Assembly: GCA_013397435.1 (NCBI GenBank)
Contig: VZRG01000434.1
Location: 430,223 to 494,222, forward strand
From: Erythrocercus mccallii
Taxonomy: Eukaryota > Chordata > Aves > Passeriformes > Dicruridae
DNA length: 64,000 nt
Reading direction: 5' to 3'
Every line of letters begins with the position of its first letter. Within the stretch, counting starts at the first letter, position 1. Position numbers and translations under genes: made by a program. The notes beneath the pieces are model-generated. The model searched no databases and was not told the DNA's origin. It saw only the letters and a list, made by a program, of their open reading frames with translations. Shown one piece after another: positions 1 through 13,200 of this stretch.

Positions 1-429
1 GGACTGATGTCTTAAGGAATCTTCTCGCTCCTTTTGGAGAACTTGTAGTGACTGAGGAAGTTTCACCATGACTGGAAAAGGTCATGTAGTACGCACTGTC
101 AAGAAGGAGAAGACGGGAGCATCTAGGGAATTACAGGCTGGCTTGCCCGATCTAAGTCTTCAGGAAGACTACAAAGAAAATATTTTTGAAAACCATTTTT
201 AAGCAAATAAAGGACAACAATGAAGTTAGGAACAGTGAGGTAGATTTGCCAAGTGTGAACTGTGCATGACTGTCTTTTGTGCTGTTATTCTGGAAATGGG
301 AGAGAGCAGTGGATGAAAAATAAACTGGATTGTCAGGCAGTGCAAGGCGCACCTGGCAGGTGGTAGCTAGTGGTATTTCTTAGTGGTCAATACTAGGGCT
401 GATGCTGTTTTACGCCTTAGTGTCAGATG

Positions 430-1080
430 GTGATGACTGGACAGGACACTGCCAGACCAGTTTGTGGGCAACATCTAATGGGGAGGAGTAGCCAGTAGGG
501 AGGAAGACAGGACTGCCCATCAGATGGACCTGTCAGTGCTGGGGAAATGGAATGGCAGGACCCCGGTGAGAATCCGCTCAGTGGTGAATGCAGAGTCCCT
601 CTCGGCCGCGGGCAGACCGGAGCCCTGCAGCAGCCCAGGCGGGAGGCCGGCTGCCTGGCAAGGAATTGCTCAGGAAAGGCCCTGGAACCCTGCAGGCAGC
701 AGCTGAGTGTGGACCCGCAGCGCGCTCTTGTGGCGAAAGACGTCAACTGCATAGGGACCCTGCGGGCAGCAGGCCGGGAGGAGGCGTTCACTGCCTTGGG
801 GCATTTGGGAGACTGTATCTGGAGAATTGTCTTCAGCGGCACAGTACAAAGGAGGCACTGCTGTATTAGAGAAGGCTGGCTTGAAGTCTTGCGAAAAATT
901 GAAGGAGCTGGAACACAAAATGTAAGCAAAAAACCAGTACTGAAACCAGAAGAAATGTTTCTTTTTCAGCTAAAAGAAAAGAAAGTTTATGGGAGATGGT
1001 CATACTGCTTCAATTGCATGTCAGGCAGATGGAAAGGGGAAGGAGTCAGGCTCCTCTCAGAGCCACTGTGGAAGAAGTGA
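430..1080. other. GC-rich, CpG-containing block of unknown origin
   Basis: This block is clearly richer in G+C and CpG than the surrounding AT-rich DNA. It is open in three overlapping frames: plus 547-1080 (177 codons), plus 588-869 (93 codons) and minus 423-929 (168 codons). Several frames open at once is usual for GC-rich sequence and is not evidence of translation. I recognise no domain in any frame. Possible explanations are an old retroposed or retroviral segment, a non-coding exon, or a small CpG-rich regulatory island. No terminal repeats or target duplications could be placed. Confidence 0.4.
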
Positions 1081-2411
1081 CAAATACTGACTGGAGCATA
1101 AGAAATTCCTCCTTTATGAGGAAATCTTCAAATTGGGTCTGATGGAACCTTGGAGGAGCAGGAGGCTGAACTAGAGATCTCCTGGATTCCCTTCTAGCTT
1201 GAGTTACTTTGGAATTGGCAGTTTGACAAGAAGTGATAGGGTATTGATACAGCATTGCAGAGACCATTAAAGGTTATTGACCCATGGATCAGTGCCAGTA
1301 ATGCAAGCAACTGTGACATAAACTCAGTCTCTCCTTTTTTATATTAGTCAGGCCTTTTGCCATTGCTGCTTGTTTTGAAGAGCCTCACTCCTGTGCTGGT
1401 TATAAACTAATATTTTTTTCATTTACAAAAAGCTCTATTTACCTTCCGATGTGGGTTTTGTTTTGTTCCATTTCCAGTATATGCTGGTTTGTTCTCAGCA
1501 TAAAATTTCCTTTTCTACTCTAGTTTTTACTTTCCTGGTGGGTTATAAAGTTGTGGTTGTTGCATAACGGTCTTTTCTTAAACTGTTTAATTCAGACTGC
1601 AGATTTAAGTGTGAAGAGAAATGCACGCTAAATTATTTAGTATGAGCTAATTTTCTTAAGGATTTCTGGTTGTCAGAAGCTGTGTATTTCCATGGGCTTT
1701 AAAATTAGAAATATGTAAAATACAATTGCTTCTTTATCTGTGCACTCTGAGAATACAGAGAAGCTTTTGTGTAGATGTTTTTTCAGTGTGCTTATCTTTC
1801 TAGTGATGCATCTTACCATGTTGCAAATATGCGTCTCCTATTTCTATAACTGCAGTAATTAAATGATAATTAGCACCATCTCTGAGAGCTTGGTTCTAAT
1901 TTAATACAGTGTGTCTTCGCAGGTGGAGAGCTTCTAATTTTAACTCCAGGACATTTCTGCTTGATGTAAGAGCTTTTGATAGCCAGGATTTAAAGCAAAG
2001 AGCTAGGCAATGTTGTTTTTCTCTTGGCTTTATCTGCAGCTGGCTGCTTGTGTTACCTTCTGTGTCTTTTTAGTAAATGTTCCCTTGAAAAAACAAAACT
2101 GTTTCTTTCCCTCTGTATTTTTGGTCATCCCACAAAATTTACCATCCTGTTATTAATATTGAGATAATCTGGGAAATGTTACTATATCATTTTTTTGGAG
2201 GAGGTGAATGACGGTTTCTTCTCATAAATTTGATGTCACTGAGGTATCTATATTTGTAAGTATCTGTATTTGTACAGTCCTTAACACAGTGAGGCTATGA
2301 TGCGTGACTACAGCTTTTACACCATGTTAGATCTGAGACAGCTGGAACACAACTAATGTTTTCTTTTGACTAGATTTAATTATGTAGAATTAGGTATTTA
2401 CTAAGGTAAAC

Positions 2412-2447
2412 TCTGATTAAAAAACTTTTTTTTTTTTTTTAATCAGA
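2412..2447. repeat. Inverted repeat with A/T arms
   Basis: A left arm TCTGATTAAAAAA (2412-2424) is followed by a C and a T run, then the exact reverse complement TTTTTTAATCAGA (2435-2447). The 13-base perfect arms could form a hairpin. Much of the pairing is A/T homopolymer, so chance or slippage is possible. Confidence 0.6.
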
Positions 2448-4166
2448 AGGCAACCTGAAGTGGCAGCTTTTTATTAGAGTCCAAGAAGAATTTTTATAAG
2501 ATAAAACCTTGCCATCGGTTCATAATGTTTAATTTTTGCACCCTCCTTAAACTGCTGATGAAAAGAGCAACAAATCTGAAGGATACTTTGTGGGGCAAGC
2601 TCTGAAGAGCTATTTCTGCCTTCTTGAAATACAAATATATGCTTAAGTTAATGTATCCTGCCTTTTGTAAGTAATACAAAATCAGTGTTACTATATAAAT
2701 TGTGAATAAAATTTTCATTCCAAAATAGGTGGAATTCCAAGATATTGTGTGGAAGTGTCTTTGTTACCAGCCTGCATATATTCCAGACCACCAAGTTAAC
2801 AGCTTTTGACATTTTGCTTACTTGTTACTGATTTCTCACATAGCTAACAAGCACATGGCTTCTGCAGTGCCAACTACAAATGAGGCATACACTTCTGAAT
2901 CTGTTTCACCAAAACCCAGGACCTCACTAGGCCAAGGGGATGGTTCCCTCTTGCTTGAGGCCCTTGATATTGACAGCTGAATGCTGTACTACTGCAGGCA
3001 GACTCTGGGTTTGAGCCACCACACATCCTTCAGAGAAGCTGTGTGTGAGTGCTGGAAGATGCTGCCAATTTCTGATTGTTCTTTGCTTCTCCTCTCTCCT
3101 GAAAACTGAAGAGATGTGTTTAAGTGTCTGTGCCCAGTGGCATTTTGGGAATAATTACTGGCACACCCGGAGCAAGCTCTCCATCATCTCCAAGAATTTT
3201 GTGTTGGGCCGTGTGAGTGGCTGTTGCTGAGCCGCTGGGTGGCATCACTGCATCATTTTGGGTTCATCAGCGCTCTATTCTTCAGGAACATCTGAAAGAT
3301 GCCAGCTGCCCAAACAAGAAAAAAAAAGCAAAAGAGCTCACTTGGATAATTTAGTAACAAAATTATTAGCTGTGCCATTGTAGCTTTTCTCTTACATTTT
3401 ATATTAAAATATTTAATATGCTTGCTTATATCTTTGATGTTGGTGCTTCCTATTCTTCCATTCATGCAAAGCTGATAACACTAATTAAATCAAATGCAGA
3501 ATCCCCCTGCCCATACACATAAACAATGGAAAAAATACCATGATTTTGTTACTTAACGTTGCCATAATATTTATCTATATATGCCATATTACATGATATT
3601 CTACAAAAAGAAACCTTTACGTGGCTTCAGATAAAAAGAGACAAAGATGCAGTTGGAAGGCTATGCTAATCTTTTTGCTTTCTGGTGGATAGTATTTGTA
3701 ACATATATTTTAACAGTATCCATGTGTCTGTTTTTCAATGTATACCATCTCAGTACTCATGAGGTTATCACATCAACTCTCCTGTTGGAGGAACTAAGAT
3801 ATAGCACAGCTAATGTGATTTATATAAGGATGCTTGGGAGAGCCTTATGCAGAGACTTGGATCTAGATACTCTGACTTGGATCATTTTGCATGTGGAGCA
3901 CAGAAAAAAATTGAAGGAAGGTTTATATTGATTTTGCCTATTGTGTGTTCACCTCTGTAAATTAACATTACTCTTGAACCTCCTTCGAGGTCTGTATGTA
4001 TTTCAAAGGTGGAGTTTCCATTTGAGAATGATTCTACTCTTGAAAAAAAAATGTATTCTACAAGATAGTTGGGGTTTCTGTCCCTTTCTTTCCTCAAATC
4101 CTCATTTAATTTAAGTTCTCTTTTAAAAAACTGTATATGGTCTTTTTTCTATCTTGTGTCTTCCAG

Positions 4167-4237
4167 AACAGTTTAATTGGGATGATTATCTGAAAGAGAC
4201 TGAATCGGTAGCTGCCCCTCTGCATTGTTTCAGACAG
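4167..4237 (+). CDS. SCML2: SCML2 exon a: N-terminal motif
   Basis: The acceptor is a pyrimidine-rich stretch ending TTCCAG (to 4166) and the donor is CAG/GTATGC at 4238. The exon enters at the second codon base and leaves in phase 0. It encodes EQFNWDDYLKET followed by a segment ending HCFRQ, matching the conserved motif just before MBT1 in SCML2 and SCMH1. It is the first exon recognised; at least one coding exon must precede it. Confidence 0.93.
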
Positions 4238-7200
4238 GTATGCCAGATACTATTTTGCAAGTGTGCATATATGTATGCCCGTTACAGCATGATCCTAGAA
4301 AAACTTTCACATTTAGACTGCTTGCAGACTTCCCATTTGACTTCTTTTGATCTGTAGTTATCAGTAGCATACAGTTTTGGCAGTTACTAGCTACGGAAGT
4401 TTTTTCATTCTTGGTTTCTGCCTCAAGCCAAATTTTGAGGGTTTCATTAAAATTGTATCTTTGAACTCTGTTTTCCTTATTAAAAAAACCCAACTAGTTA
4501 ATGAAAACAGATAGCCTTGTCAGTGTTCAAAAATGTTTCCTATTTTTTTCAATAATCTTAGTGCTACCATGGTTTTAGTGCGAATTAAGAATTTGGCTGA
4601 TTATCAGACGAGTCTTTCTGCTGTCCCATTTTTGAAAGATTTCTTTCAATTCTGCCTAGCTATAAGATATGTGTGTACTAGAGTTTAGTCACCACTATTT
4701 TCCTGAATCTCTATTATGTTTAATTTTATCTCTTTCTGAACAGAGTGTTTTCTACTTAGGGGTAACAGATACTAAAATTAAAAAAAATCAAGTGGAATGT
4801 ATGGAAATACAAAGGAAATACTGGATTTATAATGAAGGGTGTTTAATGTACTATTTTGTATTACACTATACCCTACAATTTTACTCCCCCCTACCTGGTG
4901 GTTTGGCTGATGCCTTGAGAGGCTACCTAGACCAAAGGCTAAACAGTGTTAAAGAAATAAAGTAGGTATTTATTAAAAAGGCCTTCAAAGGATACACCTT
5001 GGGCAGTACAAGAGCCTGGCTGGGGCTACACCCAAGATGGGACAACGCGGCACGAGTTTTCACACTTTTATAAGTTTTGGTCTATTTACATATTGAGGTT
5101 AATTGTCCAGCTGTACAGCTTCAGGTTATGAAGTCCCATCCTCTCAGATTGGTCTCCGCAATTCACTGTTTATGCTTTTTGGGCCTGAAGCTGCAATGGT
5201 GTCCTCGGTTCTTGGGCAGGGATTGTCTTGTTTAACTAAACTGTGAAGAGAACTTGCTAACACTTTATATGAAGTTCAGAATTATATACTAATGCAGTTC
5301 AGAATCTGGAAAACATGAAAGCTAAAACTTAAGTCATCATGGTATATATTTGCAGATGTAGTTTAAATCTACCATCTTGTGTAAGCTAATGACCTTCAGT
5401 TATTCAGCCCTCTGGAGACTGTGTTGATCTCTTTAGGCATCTTTCTCTATTTTCCCAAGCTAAGGTGTATCTTGTCTGTGTAAAGTTAAATAGGATTCAT
5501 TTTAGTCTATGTGCCCTCACTGTGTTAGGAAGATAACTGCTAAGGAATTGGATTGTTCAGGTTCATAGAAGTATAATAGGTGTGAAAAGCAATGCATGTC
5601 TAGTTTAGTGGTTTGGTCATGTTCTGAAATTGTTTTCTAGGGTCTTTTGGTGGTCTGATTGTACTGTAAATAGTACTGGCCTCCAGTGGGGGCCCAAATA
5701 AAAAGCAGCACAAATTGAATAGTGAGAAGGAGAGGAGCCATCACTTGGTGAGTCTGAAGCAGCTGCAGGAATGGAGAATAAGGAGGGAGAAACACAAGTG
5801 GTAGCATTTCCTCATGCTAGATTTTGAATCTCAGCTTCCTCTTTGCAGATGAGGATAAAGGGCCAAGAGCCCCTCTCTTTGCTGCTGTCAGTGAGAGGTG
5901 ACTGAAAACACTGTCCATAGCTCTGACTGGAGCTCCAGAAATTAATTTCACAGTATATGTTTTTCACAAGGCAGACACCTCAAACTCCTCCTGGGTAGAG
6001 GCAGAGGGTGGTATATTGTCCCTGGATCTTTCTGAGCTTAATGACATACTCACAGACTATAAACCACTATGACCAGAGTGTATGCTCCCAAGGAACGTAA
6101 CTACTGCAGAAAGCTGCTCAAAAGCCTTTCCATGTGCCTTTCTTGCATCTTCCTCTTCCTTAATAATGCTCAAGAAATCTGAACTGAGCAACCAAATAAT
6201 GCCTTGAATAGAGGTGCTTAGGTGACATGCATTGATGGAGATAAATCCAAGTGACCTGGATTGCTTAAGGAGTATGTGAGTTGGAAAGAAGAGCTTTAAT
6301 TTATGTGCATAGCAAATTTCAAAACAATTTGCATATGCAGATTTTCAATTTTTCCAAGAGTCGACCTTTAAGTAGAAAGTGATATGCAATAGTGATAAGT
6401 GCAGAGCTAGATCCTCTCACTACATAATGTTTGCGGATTTTAGAACCTAAAGTACTTGTGCTTTGTGTAGGACTAATTTGACTTTTGTTGGGTTACACAT
6501 GAATTGTACATGTCATTATTACTCTGTGTAATGCAAAGAAATACACTGCTGTGGCCAGCCAAAAAATAAAGAGCAGAGAGAAACTTAATTTGACAATTAT
6601 ATCCAGAATTTGTGACCTGTGGGAATTTTAAAAGTTTAAATTTTGCAGTAATTAAAAATTACCTGGGGAACAATAAATTAAAGCCTCTACCATAAATTAA
6701 GGCACCGCTAATGGAAACTGATTAAAGTATTTATCTTAATTTAGATACTTTAATTTAGAAGGTATTTTATCTGTTGCTTTGTTTGTAATAGCTACTTAAA
6801 ATTTCAATGCACTTCATATTCCTTTTTCTTGCCCTAAAACTTTTTCCCAAGCAACTGAAAATTTTAAATGTAAAAGCTCAGTCCCTTGTGGTTTAAGCAG
6901 AACTTAAAGCAAGGCTGTTACTGAGCAAGGTTTTGTTATTTTATTTAAAGACAAACTAGCATGGAGGACTTACCTTTTTATTAGAATGCCTTGAGTTGCT
7001 GGTATTTAAACAAGCTCACCTTTTCCACAAATAAAGAAATAAACTCCCCAATTTCTCCGTTTCTGTTGTTTTTCCTGGTTGTACAGAATAACAGCTTGAC
7101 AAACAATATCCTGAAATTAAATTGCCCTTTAAATTTAATATGCTTGGGCTCCCCTTTCAGCCAGCCTGCTGTCTGAGTGCAGCAGTGGCAGATGCTCACT

Positions 7201-10200
7201 GAATTTTGCTCGCCTCTTTGACTTTTGGGCTCAGGCTCCTCCAGGGCTCCTGCTGTTGATCTAGGGTGTGTTGTAAATAGTGCACCTGCACAATATAGCA
7301 AGTAGAGCAAGATGCATTTTAGACATTTAAATATGATGGAGAAAAAATATCACTAACACTTGTTGCAGGAGCAGATTTCTTCTGTCTTTTCCTGTGTCCG
7401 CAGACAGGTAAATGCACTTTGTCTGCCTGCTGTGGGATCTCCACCTGACCTAGTCAGACAGGCACAAGGGGACATAGGAGTCCTGTGAGTGTGAATGCCC
7501 ATGGGTTTGGGTATTCTAACGTGCCTCCTGTGTTAGAAATCACACTATGTTAGTCTGGATGGGATAGCTACTAGGTTTAAATGTTGTGGGGAAGGCTGCT
7601 TACAGTTCTGGGTGTCTGTATTCAAAACCAACTTTGTACCGAAGAGTTGCAGAAAAAGATTTTCCAGGGTGATAGGAGAATAGTCATCATCTCCTAAGTG
7701 AAATTTCAGTGCTTACTTACACTGTTGAAAGGGTACTGAGAAAGGGTCAGTTGTAGCTTTTGGTTTTATTTGCTAGGGTGCAAAAATAAATTAAATTATA
7801 GTGTTGGCCAAAAATTCCATCAATAAAATTTAGGCTGGAAATGAGGAGACAACTGAAGAGAATAGTGAGAGGTGTTCCATCCCAGTTAGTGTTAATACAA
7901 AGTTTTGAACATCATTAGGTGAAGTCATTGTCTGCAATATGACAGAAGGCAAGTAATGAGGCTGCAATCCAGTCAATCTCTGCCCATAGTGTGTTGATAC
8001 ATGAGTAAAAAAAATACCCCCTTTTGTTCATCTTTAGCATGTTACAAAAAGTTCTGCCTAAAGATCAAATTGCTTTTGTCACTTTCTTTTCCCTGTGCTA
8101 ATTAAATTGGCATTGCATTGTATGTTTGTGATTATATTCAGTTCTCTACGAATAAGCACAAGCTACAGTTTTTTTCTTAGCACAGAAGTTTTATATGACT
8201 TTAGGACTGTTTCATTTCTTTAAAATGGTAACACTAACTCCTTTTCCTGTCTTCTTTCTTTGTAAGTGCTTTTTTTCATACAGAAGGGTCCAAATTCTGT
8301 TTAGATTTCCAAAATATTACTGTAATAAGGATAATTATTTCTTTTGAGTTGGAAGCTAATTAGCCTTGTGGTTAGGATTTTTTTTTTTTGGATGTGTGTG
8401 TTGGTTTATGTTTTGGTTTTTTGGGTTTTGAGTTGAATGTCATGTTTCCTAATATCCTTGTATTCCATTCACTTCACTCTTAATGTTCATGTCTTCATGA
8501 AGATTCCCTTGTTACCCTTCTTAGCATCCTTATCTTTTTAGAGCAGTTGGTAGGTTATCCAGTTACCTTTTCTGACTTGCTGCTAGACACTCAAAGTTTA
8601 AAAGCTTCATATTTATCACTTTTATGATAAGTTTGGAGGAAATAAAGCTGTATATTGAACTAGCTGGTAAATTTAGCAATATTAACAACAATAAGAAAAA
8701 GTCTTTTACCTTTTATTGTAGTCTAGAATTCCACCTACGAATGATTTCAAAGTTGGTATGAAACTGGAAGCGCATGATCCTCGCAATATTACCTCAGTTT
8801 GTATAGCTACAGTAATTGGAATCACTGGTGCCAGGCTAAGGTTGCGGCTGGATGGAAGTGACAACAAAAATGATTTCTGGAGGCTTGTGGATTCCTCGGA
8901 CATACAGCCCATCGGGACCTGTGAAAAGAAAGGGGGCATGCTCCAGCCTCCACTTGGTAAGTAACAAAGCTGCTGAACAAATGTGTGTGGAGTATTGCTT
9001 TCAGGAAGTCAAATTTACCCTTTTGTCTTGGCAAATTTAATGGTATGAACATTTCACCAAACCGTAGTTTAACTGAAAAAGAGGTAAATAAACTAATTCT
9101 GGCTAAGTGAATTGTGGCTTATTCTGGCTAAGTGAATTGTGGCTTTTTCTTATTTTTTCATTCTTCTGACATAAGAATGAGCAGGTTTGTTTGGTTTTTT
9201 TTTTTCAATAGGGCCTTAATATTAAATGTGCCCATTCTGTAAATGTTCCTTCACACACAGCCTGCCTTATATGTGTCTATACAGTGTTGTGTTGCATGAT
9301 GCCATGCATGCTCCTGTTGGGAGCCCTTGGAAAGAGCTGGAGAAAGCCAAATTGCCCCTTTACTCTACATCAGTGCATCCAAGCAGCTCACAAGAGGGCA
9401 CAGGCTGCTACTGGCCTGGGAAGCCTCAGCAGAGCTGCTGGAGGCACGCCCCTGCAGGGCAGTCAGGATGTTTCCTTGGGCACCTGGCAGATTGTTTTCT
9501 AGGACAGGCAGCATAAGGTGAGTTAGTGCAGAATTGCAGCATTCTGCTCGGAATTTTTACTCTGAGGTAGTAAAAGCAGCACTCTAGACCTCTAGCAAAC
9601 TGCAGGCTTAGACTGCTTGGTATTCTCATTGCCTCAAGTCAACGTATGTTCAGGAATGTCAGATCAGTTTGCCATGGCTGGTTTGTGAGCACAACAAATG
9701 CTTGTGAAAAAGGTATAGCTTTCTTATGCTTAGAAATATCATGCAGAATTTCTTTTGCCTTCCATGAGCAATATGAGTGACAACATTGTGTCTCCTCAAA
9801 CTCAGAAATAGTGCTTGGGTTTAGTCTTACTGAGGAAGTTTATTATATAGGCATTCTACAAAGCAATTCCTTGTTACCTGATGAATAGTCAGAGGTAACT
9901 TTGACTAACCTGCCAGAAGTAGTAAAATGTGACATTGCCTTTCTTTGCTGCGATTAACCTGTATATTTACATCTGCATTCTTGTACAGTATTTGTCAATA
10001 GCTTAAAATTCTATGAATGGAAATATTTAAAGATTTCACAATGATCTGCAAATAGTTTTCCTTTCAAAAAAGCCAAGAATAATGACCAAAATTTACCTGA
10101 ACACTCTCCCCCCCGTTATCTTATGATCTTCTGTAATTTTTAGAAGATGCAAGAAATAATAAAAATAATAAACTGTAAAATAATAAAAAAATTTACCTGT

Positions 10201-13200
10201 ATGCAGAAATTGGTTGCTGCTGCTTTTCCGTCTTACAATTATGAACCTACTTGTGGTTTGGTGCCATCAGTAATTCTTAGAGAATTCTCATTGGAGGTTT
10301 AGTGAGGATAGGTATGCTTTCAGTAGCCTCTCAAGAAGCTTACCATCCTGCTTTGGAAGCAACTTCCAGTTTTTCTGTTTGAAAGAGGAAGTGAGAAGTA
10401 TAATTTCACTACAGTATGAATCTTGATTTGCTTGTAGAGAGATAGACAGAGGAACATTAAGACACTTCACATAGATTAAAAGGTAGATTTTTATGCTGTT
10501 TTGCTCCTTCATAAACACAAGAAAAGCAATGCAACTAGGGTACCAGTGTAGGAAAATACTGCTTACGATAGATACAGTTTGAGCCCAGAAAGGCCTTTTT
10601 CTCTTCTTTCCAGTGGATATAGAGAGGTTTTGAATGAAAACACTGGAAATATCTGACATCAGGGAAAATGTTTATTTTTTTTCCTTTTTTCCAAGAAGTT
10701 TCTCAGTTTAACCTCTGTGAAGTTCTTGATATAACCTTCTAGAATGAATGAAGTGACACTAGTATAAAAAAATGGAAGAGTGCACCGGTTCTTTCAGTTG
10801 CATACTTGTACAGTGTTAAAAATATGGCTTCAGAAGCACAGCAGTTTTTAAAAATGTGATTCTAAGCCAGAGTGAAGAATAAAACAGCTCTGGTTATGTG
10901 TGATGATGGCACTTGATTCGTTAAGAGGAGAAACTTTCCATGCCCATCAGTAGAAGGGTTGATGCCTTCTCCTCAGATTCGGTTTCTTACTCTTATGCGG
11001 TCAGGCTGCCTGCAGTGCAGCCCCTAACAAGCAGCTGTTTTTCTGCATCCAGGCATATAAGTTTACCTGTCCTCTGAATTTCTGGTTATTCAGAAAAGAA
11101 TATGAGTGCCACTGTTTTGGCCCTGCTGCCCTAGATTTTTCTAGAGATAGGCTGAATTCCAGCAATCAAACATTCTGGCATACCTAGATAAAATTTTGAA
11201 ACAGCCTTTTTGGCAGTTTTACAGCATCCTGTTCCTGGGTAAAGCTGGGAGCTAATTGAGTGTATAATTACCTCCTGTTAGACATTTAACCAGTGGATTT
11301 TTTTTTCCTTAGTAGTAGGGAACCTTCTGGATACTAATGTTCCACTTCTATCATAATAACTAACTAAAATAGTCCCTCCAACCTGATTTTACATGACTTT
11401 AATTATGCATGTTGCATTAAAGGTTTTGAGAAAGTGATTATTGCAGCAAAGTGTTCCTGTTCCAGCCTCTGTTTTCCATAGGTGAGCTTTTTGTTGTTGA
11501 GAGCTTAATGTTCTCTGCAAATTATGTTGTAGATAGCATTTTCTCTCGTTTTACCAGGACAACTTAAAGGCCAAATGAAGTCAATTGAAGCTGTTGTTTA
11601 GTTGTCACTCCTCTGTCTTGCTTATGTATCTTTTCTGAGCTACCTAGTTGGGAATATTGTGTTTCAGTAACCACACATGTTCAGGTTTTATAAAGACTCT
11701 GGTATGAAACCAGGCCTGACAATCAGCTCAGTGCTCCCCAAATTATGACACCATTTATCACATAGGAGCTCTGCATTAATTTAGGTGTTGCATAGGTAGT
11801 TCTGCTTGAAAACTGTTTATTCTACTGAGGATGGCTTAAAGTTATGAGCTAAAGAACCACTATAGCATCTAATCAAATTTTAGATGAGTAAATTATTTAA
11901 TTGATGAAGAATTGCAGATATATTCTGCCTTTCTACTTACAGATTTTTAAGACAATTTTTAAAGATCTGTTATGAGGGAACTCCTGAGCTTTTGGCAGAT
12001 TATGGTACTATTTGCTTTGTGGAAAAGATTCCCATTTGCTGTATTATATCTGCTTCTCTGCAGAACTGTTCCAGACATCTAACTGCTAAAGAAGTAGGAA
12101 AAAATGTCCACTATGTCTGTTATCTTACTCATCATTTTAAAATTCATTTGGAAAGCAAAGAAAACAAAAGGATTTTTTGTTTGTTTTGTTTTATCTTTTA
12201 ACTGGAAAGTGGTTTATTTTGAGGGAAGATTATCTGGAATAAGAAGGTTTTCAGCCAAACCTTTGTTCTGTTTGAATGAGGTAGTTCATCTAAACAAATT
12301 TGATTGTTGTCTATGATTTTTGTTCACTTGTTAATGAAAAATAATAAAATAAAAAGGCCGTCCAGTTAATGTTTTTCAATATGATAGATGATTTATTAAA
12401 ATTACTTTTTTTGGGTTCACTCATAGGTATTCTTTGTTTTTATGGTTATTTATGTATTTATTTTAGTGAGGGAGGGAGAGAAACCAGTTGTGCTGTTTTT
12501 TTGTCTGTGGTTTGGTGAAAGAATAATAATCTCAAAAAAATATCTTCTCAATAAATGAGCTAGAACCTGAAGGGAAAGCTAGGTGCTTGTGCCAGGCAAG
12601 TTCCACCGCACCAGAGACTGTATGGGAGTCTGTACTAGGACTGTACTAGGACTTGTATGTCATTAACTCCTAGAAATTAATCTGTAATACCTGATGTAAT
12701 GATGAGGGATTTTTCGGGCATGTCACTCAGAATGGAAATGAATCACACAGCTTTCTGCAACTACAGCAACTATGTCATTTCTTCTTAACTGCTTCTATTT
12801 TGGCCAAGTCTGAAATAGAGGGAATGAAGCTATAGTGAAACAGACTTGATAACCCTTTTTTCTTATTGTATTTTACAAACTGAAAGTAGGGCCGTTTGTT
12901 TGGTTTTTGTTTGTCCTCAGGGTTCCAGATGAATGCATCCTCTTGGCCAATGTTTCTCTTAAGAACTCTCAATGGAGCTGAAATGGCACCTGCAGCATTC
13001 TTTAAGAAGGTAAGAAGAAAGGCGTTTCTAGTAAACAACTTCCTATCAATTGGTCCTTGGTTACATTTTTAATGAGGATTCTAAGATACTACCCTGTTGT
13101 CTGCAGCAAAGACAGGGAAGGCAAGACTATTATTTAAAATGACTTTGAGCTGGATTGACATGCTATGGAACTAGACAGGAAGGAATCTGCTTCTAGTCTG

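Larger units (their letters stand above)
1..4166. other. Upstream region, probably SCML2 5' intron
   Basis: No exon can be supported here. The first recognisable SCML2 exon opens at 4167 and needs one base of a split codon from an exon further upstream, so this stretch is most likely intron (inference). Mammalian SCML2 has about 30 residues before this point; I searched for an ATG exon ending in a phase-1 GT donor and found none convincing. The region holds a GC-rich block at about 430-1080, a short inverted repeat at 2412-2447, and otherwise AT-rich sequence without recognisable features. Confidence 0.5.
4238..8721 (+). other. SCML2: SCML2 intron a-b
   Basis: A 4484-base GT/AG intron. It contains an antisense solo-LTR-like element at about 4908-5262 and a T/G-rich tract at about 8378-8432. 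No coding segment or RNA gene was recognised in the rest. Confidence 0.85.

Noticed and set aside
68..202. A 44-codon ATG frame with a fair start context, as the SCML2 first exon
   Set aside because: It ends in a stop, has no suitable phase-1 donor and does not resemble the SCML2 N-terminus.
2855..2980. A 41-codon ATG frame as the SCML2 first exon
   Set aside because: It is serine- and threonine-rich and superficially plausible, but it has no suitable donor before its stop and no alignable sequence.
3647..3931. A 94-codon frame with a hydrophobic N-terminal part suggesting a membrane protein
   Set aside because: AT-rich DNA often encodes hydrophobic chance peptides. No family resemblance or splice signals support it.
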